Part shown: piece after piece, positions 17,822 to 26,831 of the stretch | Position numbering within the stretch: position 1 is the stretch's first letter | How the letters are laid out: each line of letters opens with the position of its first letter | Assembly: GCF_042432825.1 (NCBI RefSeq) | Contig: NZ_JBHLWN010000103.1 | Coordinates: 1 to 60,735 of the forward strand | Source: Gordoniibacillus chartarius | Lineage (GTDB): Bacteria; Bacillota; Bacilli; Paenibacillales; NBRC-103111 | Length of the DNA stretch: 60,735 nucleotides | Reading direction: 5' to 3' | Made by a program: the position numbers and the translations under genes | Notes under the pieces: generated by a model | Database searches by the model: none | Told to the model about the DNA's origin: nothing | Seen by the model: only the letters and a program-made list of their open reading frames with translations

Positions 17822-19351
17822 TTATTTTTTCGTCTTCAAGTACGCCGCTTTGTATTCCTCCATCATCTTATCCCCGCCGGCCTTTCTCCACTTTTCGACT
17901 TCCGCCTTCCAGCCGGCTTCGTCGATTTTGCCCATAATAAATTTCGTTTCGGCGTCAGTAATCATCTGCTCCAGTTCTTTGCCGCGCTCGTTGTACATGT
18001 CCGAGATCAGCGTCAGAGCCGGATTGTTCACGACATATTTATCGTTTTCGCTGACGATCTTTTTGTTTTTCAGGAACAGCTCGGTTTCTTTCATCGGCTT
18101 ATCCATATTGTAATTTTCGCCGCGTTGGATCAGCGTGTCGCGATAAGGCTTCACTTCCTTGGCGTCGGCATCCTTATCCAGCGGTATCGTGTAGTCCCCT
18201 TCCACCTTGTAATGCTTGCCTTCGATCCCTTTGTTGATCAGGTTGACCATCTCTTTGTCCAGCAGCTTGTCGAGGAAGGTCAGCACCTTTTTCATTTCCG
18301 CTTCCGTCTTGACCGAGGACTTAGGAATGGCCAGTATCCCGGCATTCCCGCTTTCGCCCGGTACCCGGATGCCGGCCGCCCCTTCCAGTGGAGCCGCGTC
18401 CATGGCCGCTGTCGGTACCACCTTGATCAGATTCGTTAGCATGGACTGGGCATTGCCGCCGGAAATGCGGAGGGCCACGCGTCCGGATTCATACGTTTTA
18501 TCGTTCGTAGTGGCATCCACCACGGCAAAATCTTGATTGATCAGCTTCTCGTCATACAGCCGCTTAAACAGCTTCATTGTGGCGACGAATTCATCCGTCA
18601 TAAACTCCGGCGTGAAGTTGCCCTGGTCGTCCACCTTCCACTTATTCGGGCCGCCCTGAGCTACGCTGAGACGGGTGAGCGTGGAAGCCGTTCCTTGATT
18701 GTAGTTCTTATCCAGCAAAAACCCGTACGTATCCCGCTTGCCGTTCTTATCCGGGTCCCCTTCCGCCACAGCCTTCATCACGTTGTACCAATCGTCCAGC
18801 GTCTTGGGCACCTTCAGGCCAGCTGCGTCGAACCAGTCTTTGCGGTAATGGACGACGGCGCGGCCCATGTCGCGGAATACCGGGATGCCGTACAGCTTGC
18901 CGTCGACCTTAATATTGTCATAATACGGCTGCGGCTGCGCGGACAAGTTTTTGTAATCCTTGAGATACGGGCCGATTTCCCAGAACAAGTCCGATTTCAT
19001 CGCATTGATGATGTTCGGCACATAGCTCACCTTCATCAGCTTCGGAAGCTCGCCGGAAGCCATCATCACGTTGATCTTCTCGTCATAAGCCGCTGTCGGA
19101 ATAAATTGAAAGCTCAAATTCGTGTTCGTATATTTCGCAATTGCCGCCTCCATCGGATTGCCCTTCGGCGGAATTTCGCCCACCTGGTGAACGACGATCG
19201 ACAAGTCGAACGGCTTCGTATCCTCCGCCGCCGGGTTAGCGCTATCTCCTGTGCCGGCGCCTGATCCCTGCTCACCGCCCGAACTGCAGGCGGACAGAAC
19301 GGTAGTCGCCAGCAGCGCTCCGCCCATCATCAATGCTAGTTGTTTCTTCAT
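17822..19351 (-). CDS. Sugar ABC transporter substrate-binding lipoprotein (LplA/YtcQ-like)
   Basis: A 509-residue extracellular solute-binding protein. The signal peptide ends in the lipobox LSAC, giving a lipid-anchored protein. The mature part has the two-lobed family-1 fold, with YDEKINVMMASGELPKL and GAAGIRVPGESGNAGILAIPKSS as recognisable stretches. It is the third gene of the operon with two permeases and completes the importer apart from a shared ATPase. It is clearly paralogous to the lipoprotein at 22564-24054. Given the surrounding pectinases, its ligand is likely a pectic oligosaccharide; that is inference from context. The ATG has GGAGGGG upstream. Confidence 0.92.
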   Translation of the reverse strand: MKKQLALMMGGALLATTVLSACSSGGEQGSGAGTGDSANPAAEDTKPFDLSIVVHQVGEIPPKGNPMEAAIAKYTNTNLSFQFIPTAAYDEKINVMMASGELPKLMKVSYVPNIINAMKSDLFWEIGPYLKDYKNLSAQPQPYYDNIKVDGKLYGIPVFRDMGRAVVHYRKDWFDAAGLKVPKTLDDWYNVMKAVAEGDPDKNGKRDTYGFLLDKNYNQGTASTLTRLSVAQGGPNKWKVDDQGNFTPEFMTDEFVATMKLFKRLYDEKLINQDFAVVDATTNDKTYESGRVALRISGGNAQSMLTNLIKVVPTAAMDAAPLEGAAGIRVPGESGNAGILAIPKSSVKTEAEMKKVLTFLDKLLDKEMVNLINKGIEGKHYKVEGDYTIPLDKDADAKEVKPYRDTLIQRGENYNMDKPMKETELFLKNKKIVSENDKYVVNNPALTLISDMYNERGKELEQMITDAETKFIMGKIDEAGWKAEVEKWRKAGGDKMMEEYKAAYLKTKK

Positions 19352-19437
19352 CTTTTTACCCCTCCATGTTGTTTGATTTCTATGTCATCTCCATACGAAG
19401 CTGCGTACGGAGGCTCATAGCGCGAACTGCCGCGAAG

Positions 19438-20313
19438 CTAGCCCTTGACCGAACCGAGCATAACTCCTTTGGCAAAATGCTTCTGCAGAAACGGATACAC
19501 GAGCAAAATCGGAACGGTGGCAAACACGATGACCGCCATCCGGATTGTAAGCGGCTGTATTTCCGTGTTATCGATCGTATTGTCGCCGATGCTGCTGGAG
19601 GCCAATATGACGATCTCTCTGAGGAGCACTTGAATCGGCCACTTCGTGTTGTCGTTAATATACAGAATCGCGTTAAAGAACTGGTTCCAGTGGCCGACCG
19701 CATAAAACAACCCGAAGGTGGCCATAGCCGGCAGCGACAGCGGCAGCACGATCCGGAACAGCACGCTCAGATCGTTGCAGCCGTCGATACGGGCGGAATC
19801 CTCGAGCCCGTCGGGGATCTGCTGGAAAAAATTTTTCAGCACAATCAGATTGAACGCGCTGATCGCATTCGGGATCATCAGCGACCAGAGCGAGTTCGTC
19901 AGACCGAGCGCCTTCACGACAAAATAAGTCGGAATCAAGCCCCCGCTGAACAGCATCGTAAACAAAACGGCGAGCAGAATGAACTGGCGGCCCCGCAGAT
20001 GCGCCTTCGCCAGCGGATACGCCATCAGCGAAGTGAACAATAAATTAATGAGCGTGCCCAGAACCGTGATGTAGATGGAAACGAGCATGCTGCGGAACAG
20101 CGTATCCGTTGAGAAGATATACCGGTACGACGCAAGCGACCATTCCTTCGGCAGTAAGATCAAGCCGCCTCTGGCCACCTCGGCCGGACTGGCGAAGGAG
20201 ACCGCTAACACGTATACAAAGGGCATTACGCAGACGAGGGCAATGACCAGCAGCAGGGTATGGTTCACAATGTCGAAGATGCGGTTGCCCAGCGTTTTAT
20301 CTTGAATCATCAT
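19438..20313 (-). CDS. Sugar ABC transporter permease, LplC/CUT1 type
   Basis: A 291-residue permease with six membrane helices and the EAA-loop sequence DSARIDGCNDLSVLFRIVLP. It ends in HFAKGVMLGSVKG, the common C-terminus of LplC/YtcP-type subunits. The frame is open further upstream, but ATG at 20313 follows AAAGGACGGA and begins at MMIQDKTLGNRIFD, the normal N-terminus. It lies between LplB-like and lipoprotein genes and forms the heterodimeric channel with the former. Confidence 0.93.
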   Translation of the reverse strand: MMIQDKTLGNRIFDIVNHTLLLVIALVCVMPFVYVLAVSFASPAEVARGGLILLPKEWSLASYRYIFSTDTLFRSMLVSIYITVLGTLINLLFTSLMAYPLAKAHLRGRQFILLAVLFTMLFSGGLIPTYFVVKALGLTNSLWSLMIPNAISAFNLIVLKNFFQQIPDGLEDSARIDGCNDLSVLFRIVLPLSLPAMATFGLFYAVGHWNQFFNAILYINDNTKWPIQVLLREIVILASSSIGDNTIDNTEIQPLTIRMAVIVFATVPILLVYPFLQKHFAKGVMLGSVKG

Positions 20314-20344
20314 GGATATTTCCGTCCTTTCTTGCGGCGCGGCC

Positions 20345-21310
20345 TCAATAAATGCCTTCTTCGCCGAACTTCTTGGCCAGCCAGTTGGACCCGAGCACCA
20401 GCACGAGGCCGACCGCCGATTTGAATAGGCCAACCGCCGCACTGTAGCTGTATTGCGCTTGCGTCAAGCCCTTGGTGTAAACGTAGGTATCGAACACCTC
20501 GCCGACCTCGCGGTTCGTCGGAGTCAGCATGAGGAAGATGTGCTCGAAGCCGGAGTCCAGGAAATTGCCCAGCCGCAAAATAAACAAAATAATAATGGTG
20601 CTGCGGATCGCCGGAAGTGTAATATGCCATAGCTGGCGCCAGCGCCCGGCTCCGTCGATGCGGGCCGCTTCATATTGCTGCAGATCGACGCCGGCCAGAG
20701 CCGCGAGGAAAATAACCGTTCCCCAGCCGACCTCTTTCCAGATCGATTGGGTGATGATCATCGTCCGGAACCATTCCGCCTCGAGCAGGAACGCAATTTT
20801 CTTGCCCGTCAATTGGAACAGCAGCTCGTTCAACAGCCCGTTCTCGGTCGTAAACAAAATATAGAAAATCCCTACTACGACAACCCACGATACGAAATGG
20901 GGAATATAGACAAGCGTCTGCACGAAGCTCTTGAATTTAGCCCGCCGCACTTCGTTCATCATGAGGGCCAAAATAATCGGCATCGGAAAGAAAAATACCA
21001 GGTTATACACGGCCAATATGACCGTATTGCGGAACAGCATGCCGAACTGCGGCTCGGAAAAAAATCTTGCGAAATGCTTGAACCCGACCCACGGGCTGCC
21101 GACAAAACCCAAATGAGGCCTGTAATCCTGGAACGCCATCGTAACCCCATACATCGGCACGTACTTGAAAATTAGAAAATACAGCACTCCGGGCAGCAGC
21201 ATCAGGTACAGCCACTTGTCCCGAATGATATCCCTCAGCAGGATGCCGAACTTGCCCTTGCGCTGCTGCACGGCCGGCTTTCCTGCAAGAAGAGCCGTCT
21301 CTTGCTTCAT
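20345..21310 (-). CDS. Sugar ABC transporter permease, LplB/CUT1 type
   Basis: A 321-residue permease. A hydrophilic N-terminus precedes the first helix (WLYLMLLPGVLYFLIF), and later comes the EAA loop YEAARIDGAGRWRQLWHITLP. It opens the operon lplB-lplC-lplA on the minus strand, with an AGGAGG site before its ATG. Importers of this type commonly use a shared ATPase and take up complex plant oligosaccharides. Upstream lies more than 1.2 kb without a convincing gene, which holds the G-rich tandem repeat. Confidence 0.93.
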   Translation of the reverse strand: MKQETALLAGKPAVQQRKGKFGILLRDIIRDKWLYLMLLPGVLYFLIFKYVPMYGVTMAFQDYRPHLGFVGSPWVGFKHFARFFSEPQFGMLFRNTVILAVYNLVFFFPMPIILALMMNEVRRAKFKSFVQTLVYIPHFVSWVVVVGIFYILFTTENGLLNELLFQLTGKKIAFLLEAEWFRTMIITQSIWKEVGWGTVIFLAALAGVDLQQYEAARIDGAGRWRQLWHITLPAIRSTIIILFILRLGNFLDSGFEHIFLMLTPTNREVGEVFDTYVYTKGLTQAQYSYSAAVGLFKSAVGLVLVLGSNWLAKKFGEEGIY

Positions 21311-21612
21311 CTCTGCAACCTCCTATTTGGCTTCTGCAACCGATTATCGGGTCAGTCCGCCGTGTCCGGCTATACCGCTCACATAACCAACTGCCGTTCA
21401 GCGGCGCTACCGGCCCCCGATAATCACGGCTTAACCTGTGGATGTGCGTCGGATAACCACGCTGTATACGGGGAAATAAGGGTGGTTGCCAATAAGTGTG
21501 GGACCGGGGACTTACTGCGCTCACAACGGGGCGCCTACTTTTCGCTGTACATGTAAGAGGTAAGGAGAACGTTTCGGGGATGGGGCGGATTTTGGATTAT
21601 GGGTGGTGCGGT
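21311..21612. other. Non-coding upstream region of the lplBC operon
   Basis: No convincing gene is seen. This interval should hold the promoter of the minus-strand importer operon, but no clear -35/-10 pair was identified. It runs into the G-rich array. Confidence 0.4.
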
Positions 21613-21957
21613 GGGGTTGATGGGGTTGATGGGGTTGATGGGATTGGTGGGATTGGCGGGGTTGCTGGGTTGCTGGGTTGCTGGGCTGCTGGGTTTGGCG
21701 GGGTTGCTGGGTTGCTGGGTTGCTGGGTTGCTGGGTTTGGCGGGGTTGCTGGGTTGCTGGGTTGCTGGGTTTGGCGGGGTTGCTGGGTTGCTGGGTTTGG
21801 CGGGGTTGCGGGGATTGGTAGGTTTGCCGGGGTTGTTGGGTTTGTTGGGTTTGTTGGGTTTGTTGGGTTTGTTGGGTTTGTTGGGTTTGTTGGGTTTGTT
21901 GGGTTTGTTGGGTTTGTTGGGTTTGTTGGGTTTGTTGGGTTTGTTGGGTTTGTTGGG
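21613..21957. repeat. Nested G-rich tandem repeat (minisatellite) with potential G-quadruplex character
   Basis: Three copies of GGGGTTGAT (21613-21639) and two GGGATTGG-type units come first. Next is a block structure: the 8-mer GGGTTGCT in runs of 4, 4, 3, 2 and 1 copies (21659-21690, 21701-21732, 21743-21766, 21777-21792, 21803-21810; the last copy of the first and last runs varies by one base). Runs are separated by the identical 10-mer GGGTTTGGCG. After a short variant stretch follow 13 perfect copies of TTTGTTGGG (21841-21957). A G run of three or more occurs every 8-10 bases on the plus strand. Open frames through it encode only (LLG)n or (FVG)n and lack start signals, so it is treated as non-coding. 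Confidence 0.9.
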
Positions 21958-22563
21958 GGTGCCGGGGGTGACTCCGATTGCTGGGTTTGGCGGGCTTGGG
22001 TTGGTGGGTTAACGGGGTTTGCGAGTCTGGCGGGGGTGGATGGGGATGGAACGATGGGACGTTAAATGTACACTAGTTTCGCTGGCAGGTAACGGTTTTT
22101 AGGGGCGCTATTCTGTGGATTTCGCCGGTTTCCTGCATTATAGCGGACTTTGAAGGCCCTAATGAGCGACAATTGCTGGAAATGGGTTAGTTTTGGCCAG
22201 ATCGCTTTACTTTAGCTCCCTCAAAGTCCTCTAATTCTTTATGACGGCCAGTACAGAGCAAAATAAAGGACACGAAAACCGTTATTTCTCACAAGCCATC
22301 CACATTATTCAAGTTATCTCTCGTTCAGCAAGTATAGGAACACTCTTACCAGAGTACTTCGAAGTTGGGCGGCCGCTATATCCACCACTCAACGAAATGC
22401 TTCGAAGTGTAGTTCGCTTACTTCGCGTGGACACCAGCGCCTTCTCCTTGAAGCATGCCCCTGTGTACCGCACTCTGTTCACGTTAATCAACCGCAGCGT
22501 CCGACTCGAAGCTCCTCCGCGGCGTCCGCTCCGTAGCTCCTCCACCGCGCCACGCTACACTCG
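21958..22563. other. Gene-free interval downstream of the second lipoprotein gene
   Basis: No supported gene is present. The first 60 bases continue the G-rich composition. The stretch 22340-22560 has open frames on both strands without ribosome binding sites or family resemblance. It may contain a dispersed intergenic repeat, which cannot be tested from one window. Confidence 0.3.
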
Positions 22564-24054
22564 TTATTTTGCCAGCTCTCTGTATGACTTCTCATATTCC
22601 CGGATCAGCTGTTCGCCGCCCGCCTGCTTCCATTTGTCCAATTCGGCCTTCCAGCCGGCTTCGTCGATTTTGCTCATGATGAATTTGGTCACCGCATCCG
22701 TAATCATCGTATCCAGCTCCTTTCCCCGCTCCGCAAACGTCTCCGAATTCAGAGTCAGTGCCGGGTTGGTCACAATATAAGATTGATAGGCCTTGACGAT
22801 CTGCTGATTTTTGCGAAACAGTCCGGGCTGAATGCTCGGCTTGATGGCGGCTTCCTCATCCCCCAAATAAGGCAGCATATCCCGGTAAGGCTTTACCTCC
22901 TTAAGATCCAAGGTCCGGTCTATCACTTCCGTATACTCGCCCTTGTCCGTATAGTGCCGGTTCTCAATTCCTTTGGAAATAACGGTCTGCATCGACGGTT
23001 CAAGCAGCATATTCAAGAAATCCAAAATACGGCGCACCTCTTCCTCCGACCCCACCGAATCTTTCGGAATCGCGAGAAATCCGGCATTCCCCGGCTCGCC
23101 CGGCAGCCTGATCCCGCTTGGGCCCGTAAGCGGCGCCGCATCCACAACACCGTCCGGCACGAACTTCACCAGCTTATCCTGCCACGTCTGCGCATTGCCG
23201 CCGCTAACCTGAATGCCGGCGCGGCCCGAATCATAAATTTTCACCGTTTCAATCGTATCGACGACGGCAAAGTCCATATTGATCAAATTTTCTTGATAGA
23301 GCCGCCTGAAGAGCTTCATCGTCTCATAGAACGGCTCCGTCATGAACTCCGGGGTGAATCGGCCGTCCTCTACCTTCCACTTGTTCGGACCGCCCTGAGA
23401 TACCGAAAATCGGGTTAACGTGGAGCTGACATCCTGGTTGTAGCGTTTGTCCAGCACCAAGCCGTACGTATCGCGCTTCCCGTTCCCGTCAGGGTCCTCC
23501 AGCGCCATAGCGCGTATGACCCGATACCAGTCATCCAGCGTAACCGGCACCTTAAGGCCCAGCTTATCGAACCAATCTTTGCGGTATTGAATGACGGCGC
23601 GGCCGAGACTGCGGAATACGGGAATGCCGTAAATTTTGCCATCCACGGAGATGTTGTCATAGTACCGCTTGTCGGGCGCCGATAAATTCCGGTAGTCCTT
23701 CAGGAACGGACCCAGCTCCCAAAATTGTCCGGCCTTCAGCGTTGCGATATACGTCGGCGAGTAGGCGATCTTAATCAGCTTCGGAAGCTCGCCTGAAGCA
23801 ATCATCAGCCGGACCTTGTCGTCGTAAGCGGATTGCGGAATCCATTGGATTTGCAGATTCGTATTCGTATAAGCTTCGATCTCTTGCTCAACAGCATTAT
23901 TTTTGGGAGGAAGCTCGCCGGTGAGGCCGGCCCCAATCGATAAATAAAATGGCTCGGAGGACGGCTTCTCGCCGCCGCCGCTTAACCGGCCGCAAGCCGT
24001 CAGCGTACCGGAAACAAGCAAAATGACGATCAGGACAGCGGAATACGTCTTCAT
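22564..24054 (-). CDS. Second sugar-binding lipoprotein, coupled to the AraC sensor gene
   Basis: A 496-residue solute-binding lipoprotein (signal peptide, lipobox LTAC). It aligns by eye along its whole length with the lipoprotein at 17822: shared stretches include YTNTNL, GELPKL, YGIPVFR, LTLDDWY-like, QGGPNKWKV, FTPEFMT and the C-terminal FIM.KIDEAGWKAE. No permease genes follow; instead its ATG overlaps the stop of the sensor-regulator gene by 4 nt. It may present the sugar to that sensor, or be an alternative binding protein for the nearby permeases. Both are inferences from gene order. Confidence 0.9.
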   Translation of the reverse strand: MKTYSAVLIVILLVSGTLTACGRLSGGGEKPSSEPFYLSIGAGLTGELPPKNNAVEQEIEAYTNTNLQIQWIPQSAYDDKVRLMIASGELPKLIKIAYSPTYIATLKAGQFWELGPFLKDYRNLSAPDKRYYDNISVDGKIYGIPVFRSLGRAVIQYRKDWFDKLGLKVPVTLDDWYRVIRAMALEDPDGNGKRDTYGLVLDKRYNQDVSSTLTRFSVSQGGPNKWKVEDGRFTPEFMTEPFYETMKLFRRLYQENLINMDFAVVDTIETVKIYDSGRAGIQVSGGNAQTWQDKLVKFVPDGVVDAAPLTGPSGIRLPGEPGNAGFLAIPKDSVGSEEEVRRILDFLNMLLEPSMQTVISKGIENRHYTDKGEYTEVIDRTLDLKEVKPYRDMLPYLGDEEAAIKPSIQPGLFRKNQQIVKAYQSYIVTNPALTLNSETFAERGKELDTMITDAVTKFIMSKIDEAGWKAELDKWKQAGGEQLIREYEKSYRELAK

Positions 24055-26363
24055 TCGGTGCTCCCCTCCATGATCTTCTCGCGATATTTTCCCGGTGTGG
24101 TGCCGTACGTCTTCCTATAGCTTCTGATGAAGGAGCTGATGTTTTTGTACTGCAGCTTCTCGCCGATTTCGGCGATTTTCATATCGGTCGTCTCGAGCAT
24201 GACCTTGGCCATCTTCATCCGATAGTCCGATAAATAATCGCTGAACGGCATGCCGATCTCTCTCTTGAAAATGCGGCTTAAATAAACGGGATGGTAATTG
24301 AGCAGCTGGGCGCATGATTCGAGGCTGATCTCCCGGTCGTACTGCTCCTTGATCATGTTCACCAGCTTGTCGGCAATTTTGATATACTGCGTTTCGGACT
24401 TTTCGGACAGCACCTGAATGAGCGGATCGAATAGCCTGGATTCGAACCAATGAATAATTTCCTCGCGGGTTTGCAGATGGAGCAGTTTTTCTATGCCCCG
24501 ATTCTCCCCCAGCACCTTCTGAATCGAAATGCCCTGATCTTGTACGATTTGCAGTAGACGGGACACCAGCTGCAGGAGCAGCGTTTGATGCTCGTGCAGG
24601 GAGCCGTCCTTGTACAGCAGCGCATCCAAATATTGCTGGATGATGTCCGAGGCGCTGCTAGGCTGCATCTCCCGAATCGCGTAAACGAGCCTCTCCTCCA
24701 GCACCTTCAGATGGGAATATTCGTATTGGACCGTGCCCGGACTGTTCACAATATCCCCGTAATGAACGATGATTTCCGGGCCGAGGCTGATTCTTGCCTT
24801 TAAGGCGGACAGGCTCTCCCCGTACGCTTTGACCGTACCCATCAGCTGCTCGAACGGGCTGCTGATGCCGATGCTCACCTTGACCTGCAGCACCTGCTCG
24901 GCGTTGCGCTTGATGCTCTCCGCACACGCATACAGAATGCTCTTGACCCCCTCCGTCTCTTCTTCGTCCGTGGCAATCAGAGTCACCTGGGATTGATCGA
25001 TCGTGATCGGGGTGAAACGGATCGATGCCGGCAGCACTTCCTGGGCGATATTGCCGATCGCGTAAAGCAGCAGCTCCCGGTCCTGCTCTCCGTAACGGGT
25101 TTCCTGAAGATTATCGATCTGCAGCGCAAGCACGCCGAGCCGTTTCCAGCCTGCCGGGAAGCCGAACGTAGCGGAACGGTATACATAGTCATTTTCCGTC
25201 AATTGGCCCGTGAACAGCTTTAATACGAAAAATTCCTTAAGGTGGCTTGCCTGTCCCAGAAGCTGCTGCTCGACACGATCCCTGGACACAGCCAGGGACT
25301 GCATGCTGTTCTTGATGAATTCGAGCTCATCTCTCTTGTGCGAACCCGGCTGTTCCTGCGCGGAGGGGCCGAGCCCCCTGGCCACCTCGAATAAATTGCC
25401 GATAGGTCGGTACATACGGCGGGTCCCGTAAAGGGCGGCGATAAGGACGATCAGCAGGACAGTTACACAAACCAGCACGGTAAGCTCGGCGATCTTCCGG
25501 GATTCCTTCTTCAGCTCCGCGATCGATACGACGGAAACATACGTCCAGCTGTTATAGTGGGACGAACGGTACAGCACGGCAACCTCTTCGCCGTTCAGGC
25601 TCGAATGAAACAGCCCGCTGCGCTCGGACGTATCCGACTTCAAACGCTCGTTCACCTCACGGTTAATGTCGGCATACATTTCCTTATTCTGTTCGGACGT
25701 TATGATTTCGGCCCCGGAACGGTCCAGGACATAGCTGCGTTCCGATGTATTCAACGATGAAAGCGCATTAGTAATTTCGGATGCGACAATGCGGATGACG
25801 AGTATGCCTTGCGGCGTATCCGTTTGCGGGAGTATCGGGATTTTGTGGGCCAGCGTGATCGTCTCCGTCGGTTCGGACAAATCTCCGCCGCTCGAAGTCG
25901 TCATTCCCGAATACCACTGGATACTTCTTGGCCCTTTGGCGTAACCCTCCAGTTCTTCCCGGTTTTCCATCTGATCGAGCGGTTTCAGCGTATGCAGGTT
26001 CAGTACCCATCTGCGTTCGAGATTGACTAAATATGCCTGCGTAATGACGGCTTCACTCGATTGCAGATTATACAGCTCTTGAGAGAGATTGCGGATCGGT
26101 TCAAAATCCGAAGCGGCATATGAAGCATTCATCGAATTCTTCACAATCGAGGAATTGGCGAATTGGGTCGCCGACTTCTCGATCGAGCTCAGCATCTGCT
26201 CCACCCTCATCTGAGTCTGGGCTAACCACTGCATATTCGCTTCTTTCACTTTATTCTCAATATCTCCGGATGCGATAAAATAGGAGACGATACCGATGAA
26301 GACGGCAGGAAGTATTCCCAAGATCAGACTGTAGGACAATAGCCGCAACAAATACTTGCTCAA
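24051..26363 (-). CDS. Membrane-bound AraC-family sensor regulator (two TM helices flanking an extracellular domain)
   Basis: A 770-residue one-component regulator. TM1 lies at about residues 9-30, an extracellular Cache-like sensor reaches about 285, and TM2 (ELTVLVCVTVLLIVLIAAL) follows. A HAMP-like linker and a cytoplasmic helical/GGDEF-like region come before a C-terminal AraC HTH (about 670-765) with SLESCAQLLNYHPVYLSRIFKREIGMPFSDYL and the second HTH IAEIGEKLQYKNISSFIRSYRK. The start is TTG with AGGAGG 8 nt upstream. Regulators of this design sit beside oligosaccharide importers in Paenibacillus and activate them on sensing the sugar. It probably controls the importer and the second lipoprotein. 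Confidence 0.92.
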   Translation of the reverse strand: MSKYLLRLLSYSLILGILPAVFIGIVSYFIASGDIENKVKEANMQWLAQTQMRVEQMLSSIEKSATQFANSSIVKNSMNASYAASDFEPIRNLSQELYNLQSSEAVITQAYLVNLERRWVLNLHTLKPLDQMENREELEGYAKGPRSIQWYSGMTTSSGGDLSEPTETITLAHKIPILPQTDTPQGILVIRIVASEITNALSSLNTSERSYVLDRSGAEIITSEQNKEMYADINREVNERLKSDTSERSGLFHSSLNGEEVAVLYRSSHYNSWTYVSVVSIAELKKESRKIAELTVLVCVTVLLIVLIAALYGTRRMYRPIGNLFEVARGLGPSAQEQPGSHKRDELEFIKNSMQSLAVSRDRVEQQLLGQASHLKEFFVLKLFTGQLTENDYVYRSATFGFPAGWKRLGVLALQIDNLQETRYGEQDRELLLYAIGNIAQEVLPASIRFTPITIDQSQVTLIATDEEETEGVKSILYACAESIKRNAEQVLQVKVSIGISSPFEQLMGTVKAYGESLSALKARISLGPEIIVHYGDIVNSPGTVQYEYSHLKVLEERLVYAIREMQPSSASDIIQQYLDALLYKDGSLHEHQTLLLQLVSRLLQIVQDQGISIQKVLGENRGIEKLLHLQTREEIIHWFESRLFDPLIQVLSEKSETQYIKIADKLVNMIKEQYDREISLESCAQLLNYHPVYLSRIFKREIGMPFSDYLSDYRMKMAKVMLETTDMKIAEIGEKLQYKNISSFIRSYRKTYGTTPGKYREKIMEGSTE

Positions 26364-26770
26364 CTTGATTCCTCCTGTGTGCCGTTTCTCGATAGCTGAC
26401 GTTGAAACAATCTCAAATCATATGTGGGGGTACGCCTCAAACAACCTTCAAGTAATCATTATATAACATAACGGCAATTGCTGCCGGACCGTTCGAGTTG
26501 TTTATTCATTATTCCTATTGGCGGGTAAGCCCTATCGGCTGCGATTGCGGTGCGGTTGCATTTGCGCCGCATACTTGCATCATCTACGCTGGATGCGTTT
26601 CACGCAATATGCACAAGATAACTTTTTGCTTGCGTATGAGTTCCCTAAAAGTGACAAAGGCTTGAGTTTCGTTCAAACCGTTCCCCATCAGCCTAAAACG
26701 ATCGGCACAAAAGCGTCAGATGAATCGTCAACATGAAAAGGATTTCGCCTACCTTCATGCATTCGCACAA
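26364..26770. other. Upstream region of the AraC sensor operon
   Basis: No gene is supported in this stretch of about 400 bp. It must include the promoter for the minus-strand sensor/lipoprotein operon, but no convincing hexamer pair was identified. Confidence 0.35.
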
Positions 26771-26810
26771 AGAGGCGACCAAGGTGAGCAGCACTCAACT
26801 CGATCGCCTC
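26771..26810 (-). terminator. Weak hairpin after the GH43 gene
   Basis: On the minus strand GAGGCGA and TCGCCTC form a 7-bp stem around a loop of about 25 nt, followed by TTTGTG, 22 bp beyond the GH43 stop. The large loop makes it a tentative terminator. Confidence 0.4.
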
Positions 26811-26831
26811 CTGGTCCAAACCACGGAAACG

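Noticed and set aside
21841..21957. Possible CRISPR array
   Set aside because: The 9-bp units are directly adjacent without spacers, and no cas genes are present.
21496..22065. Open frames on the plus strand through the G-rich array encoding (FVG)n or (LLG)n
   Set aside because: No ribosome binding site, composition is dictated by the DNA repeat in every frame, and the flanks show no protein-like sequence.
22309..22545. 78-codon minus-strand frame downstream of the second lipoprotein gene
   Set aside because: No ribosome binding site, unusual Arg/Ser-rich composition, and no recognised family.
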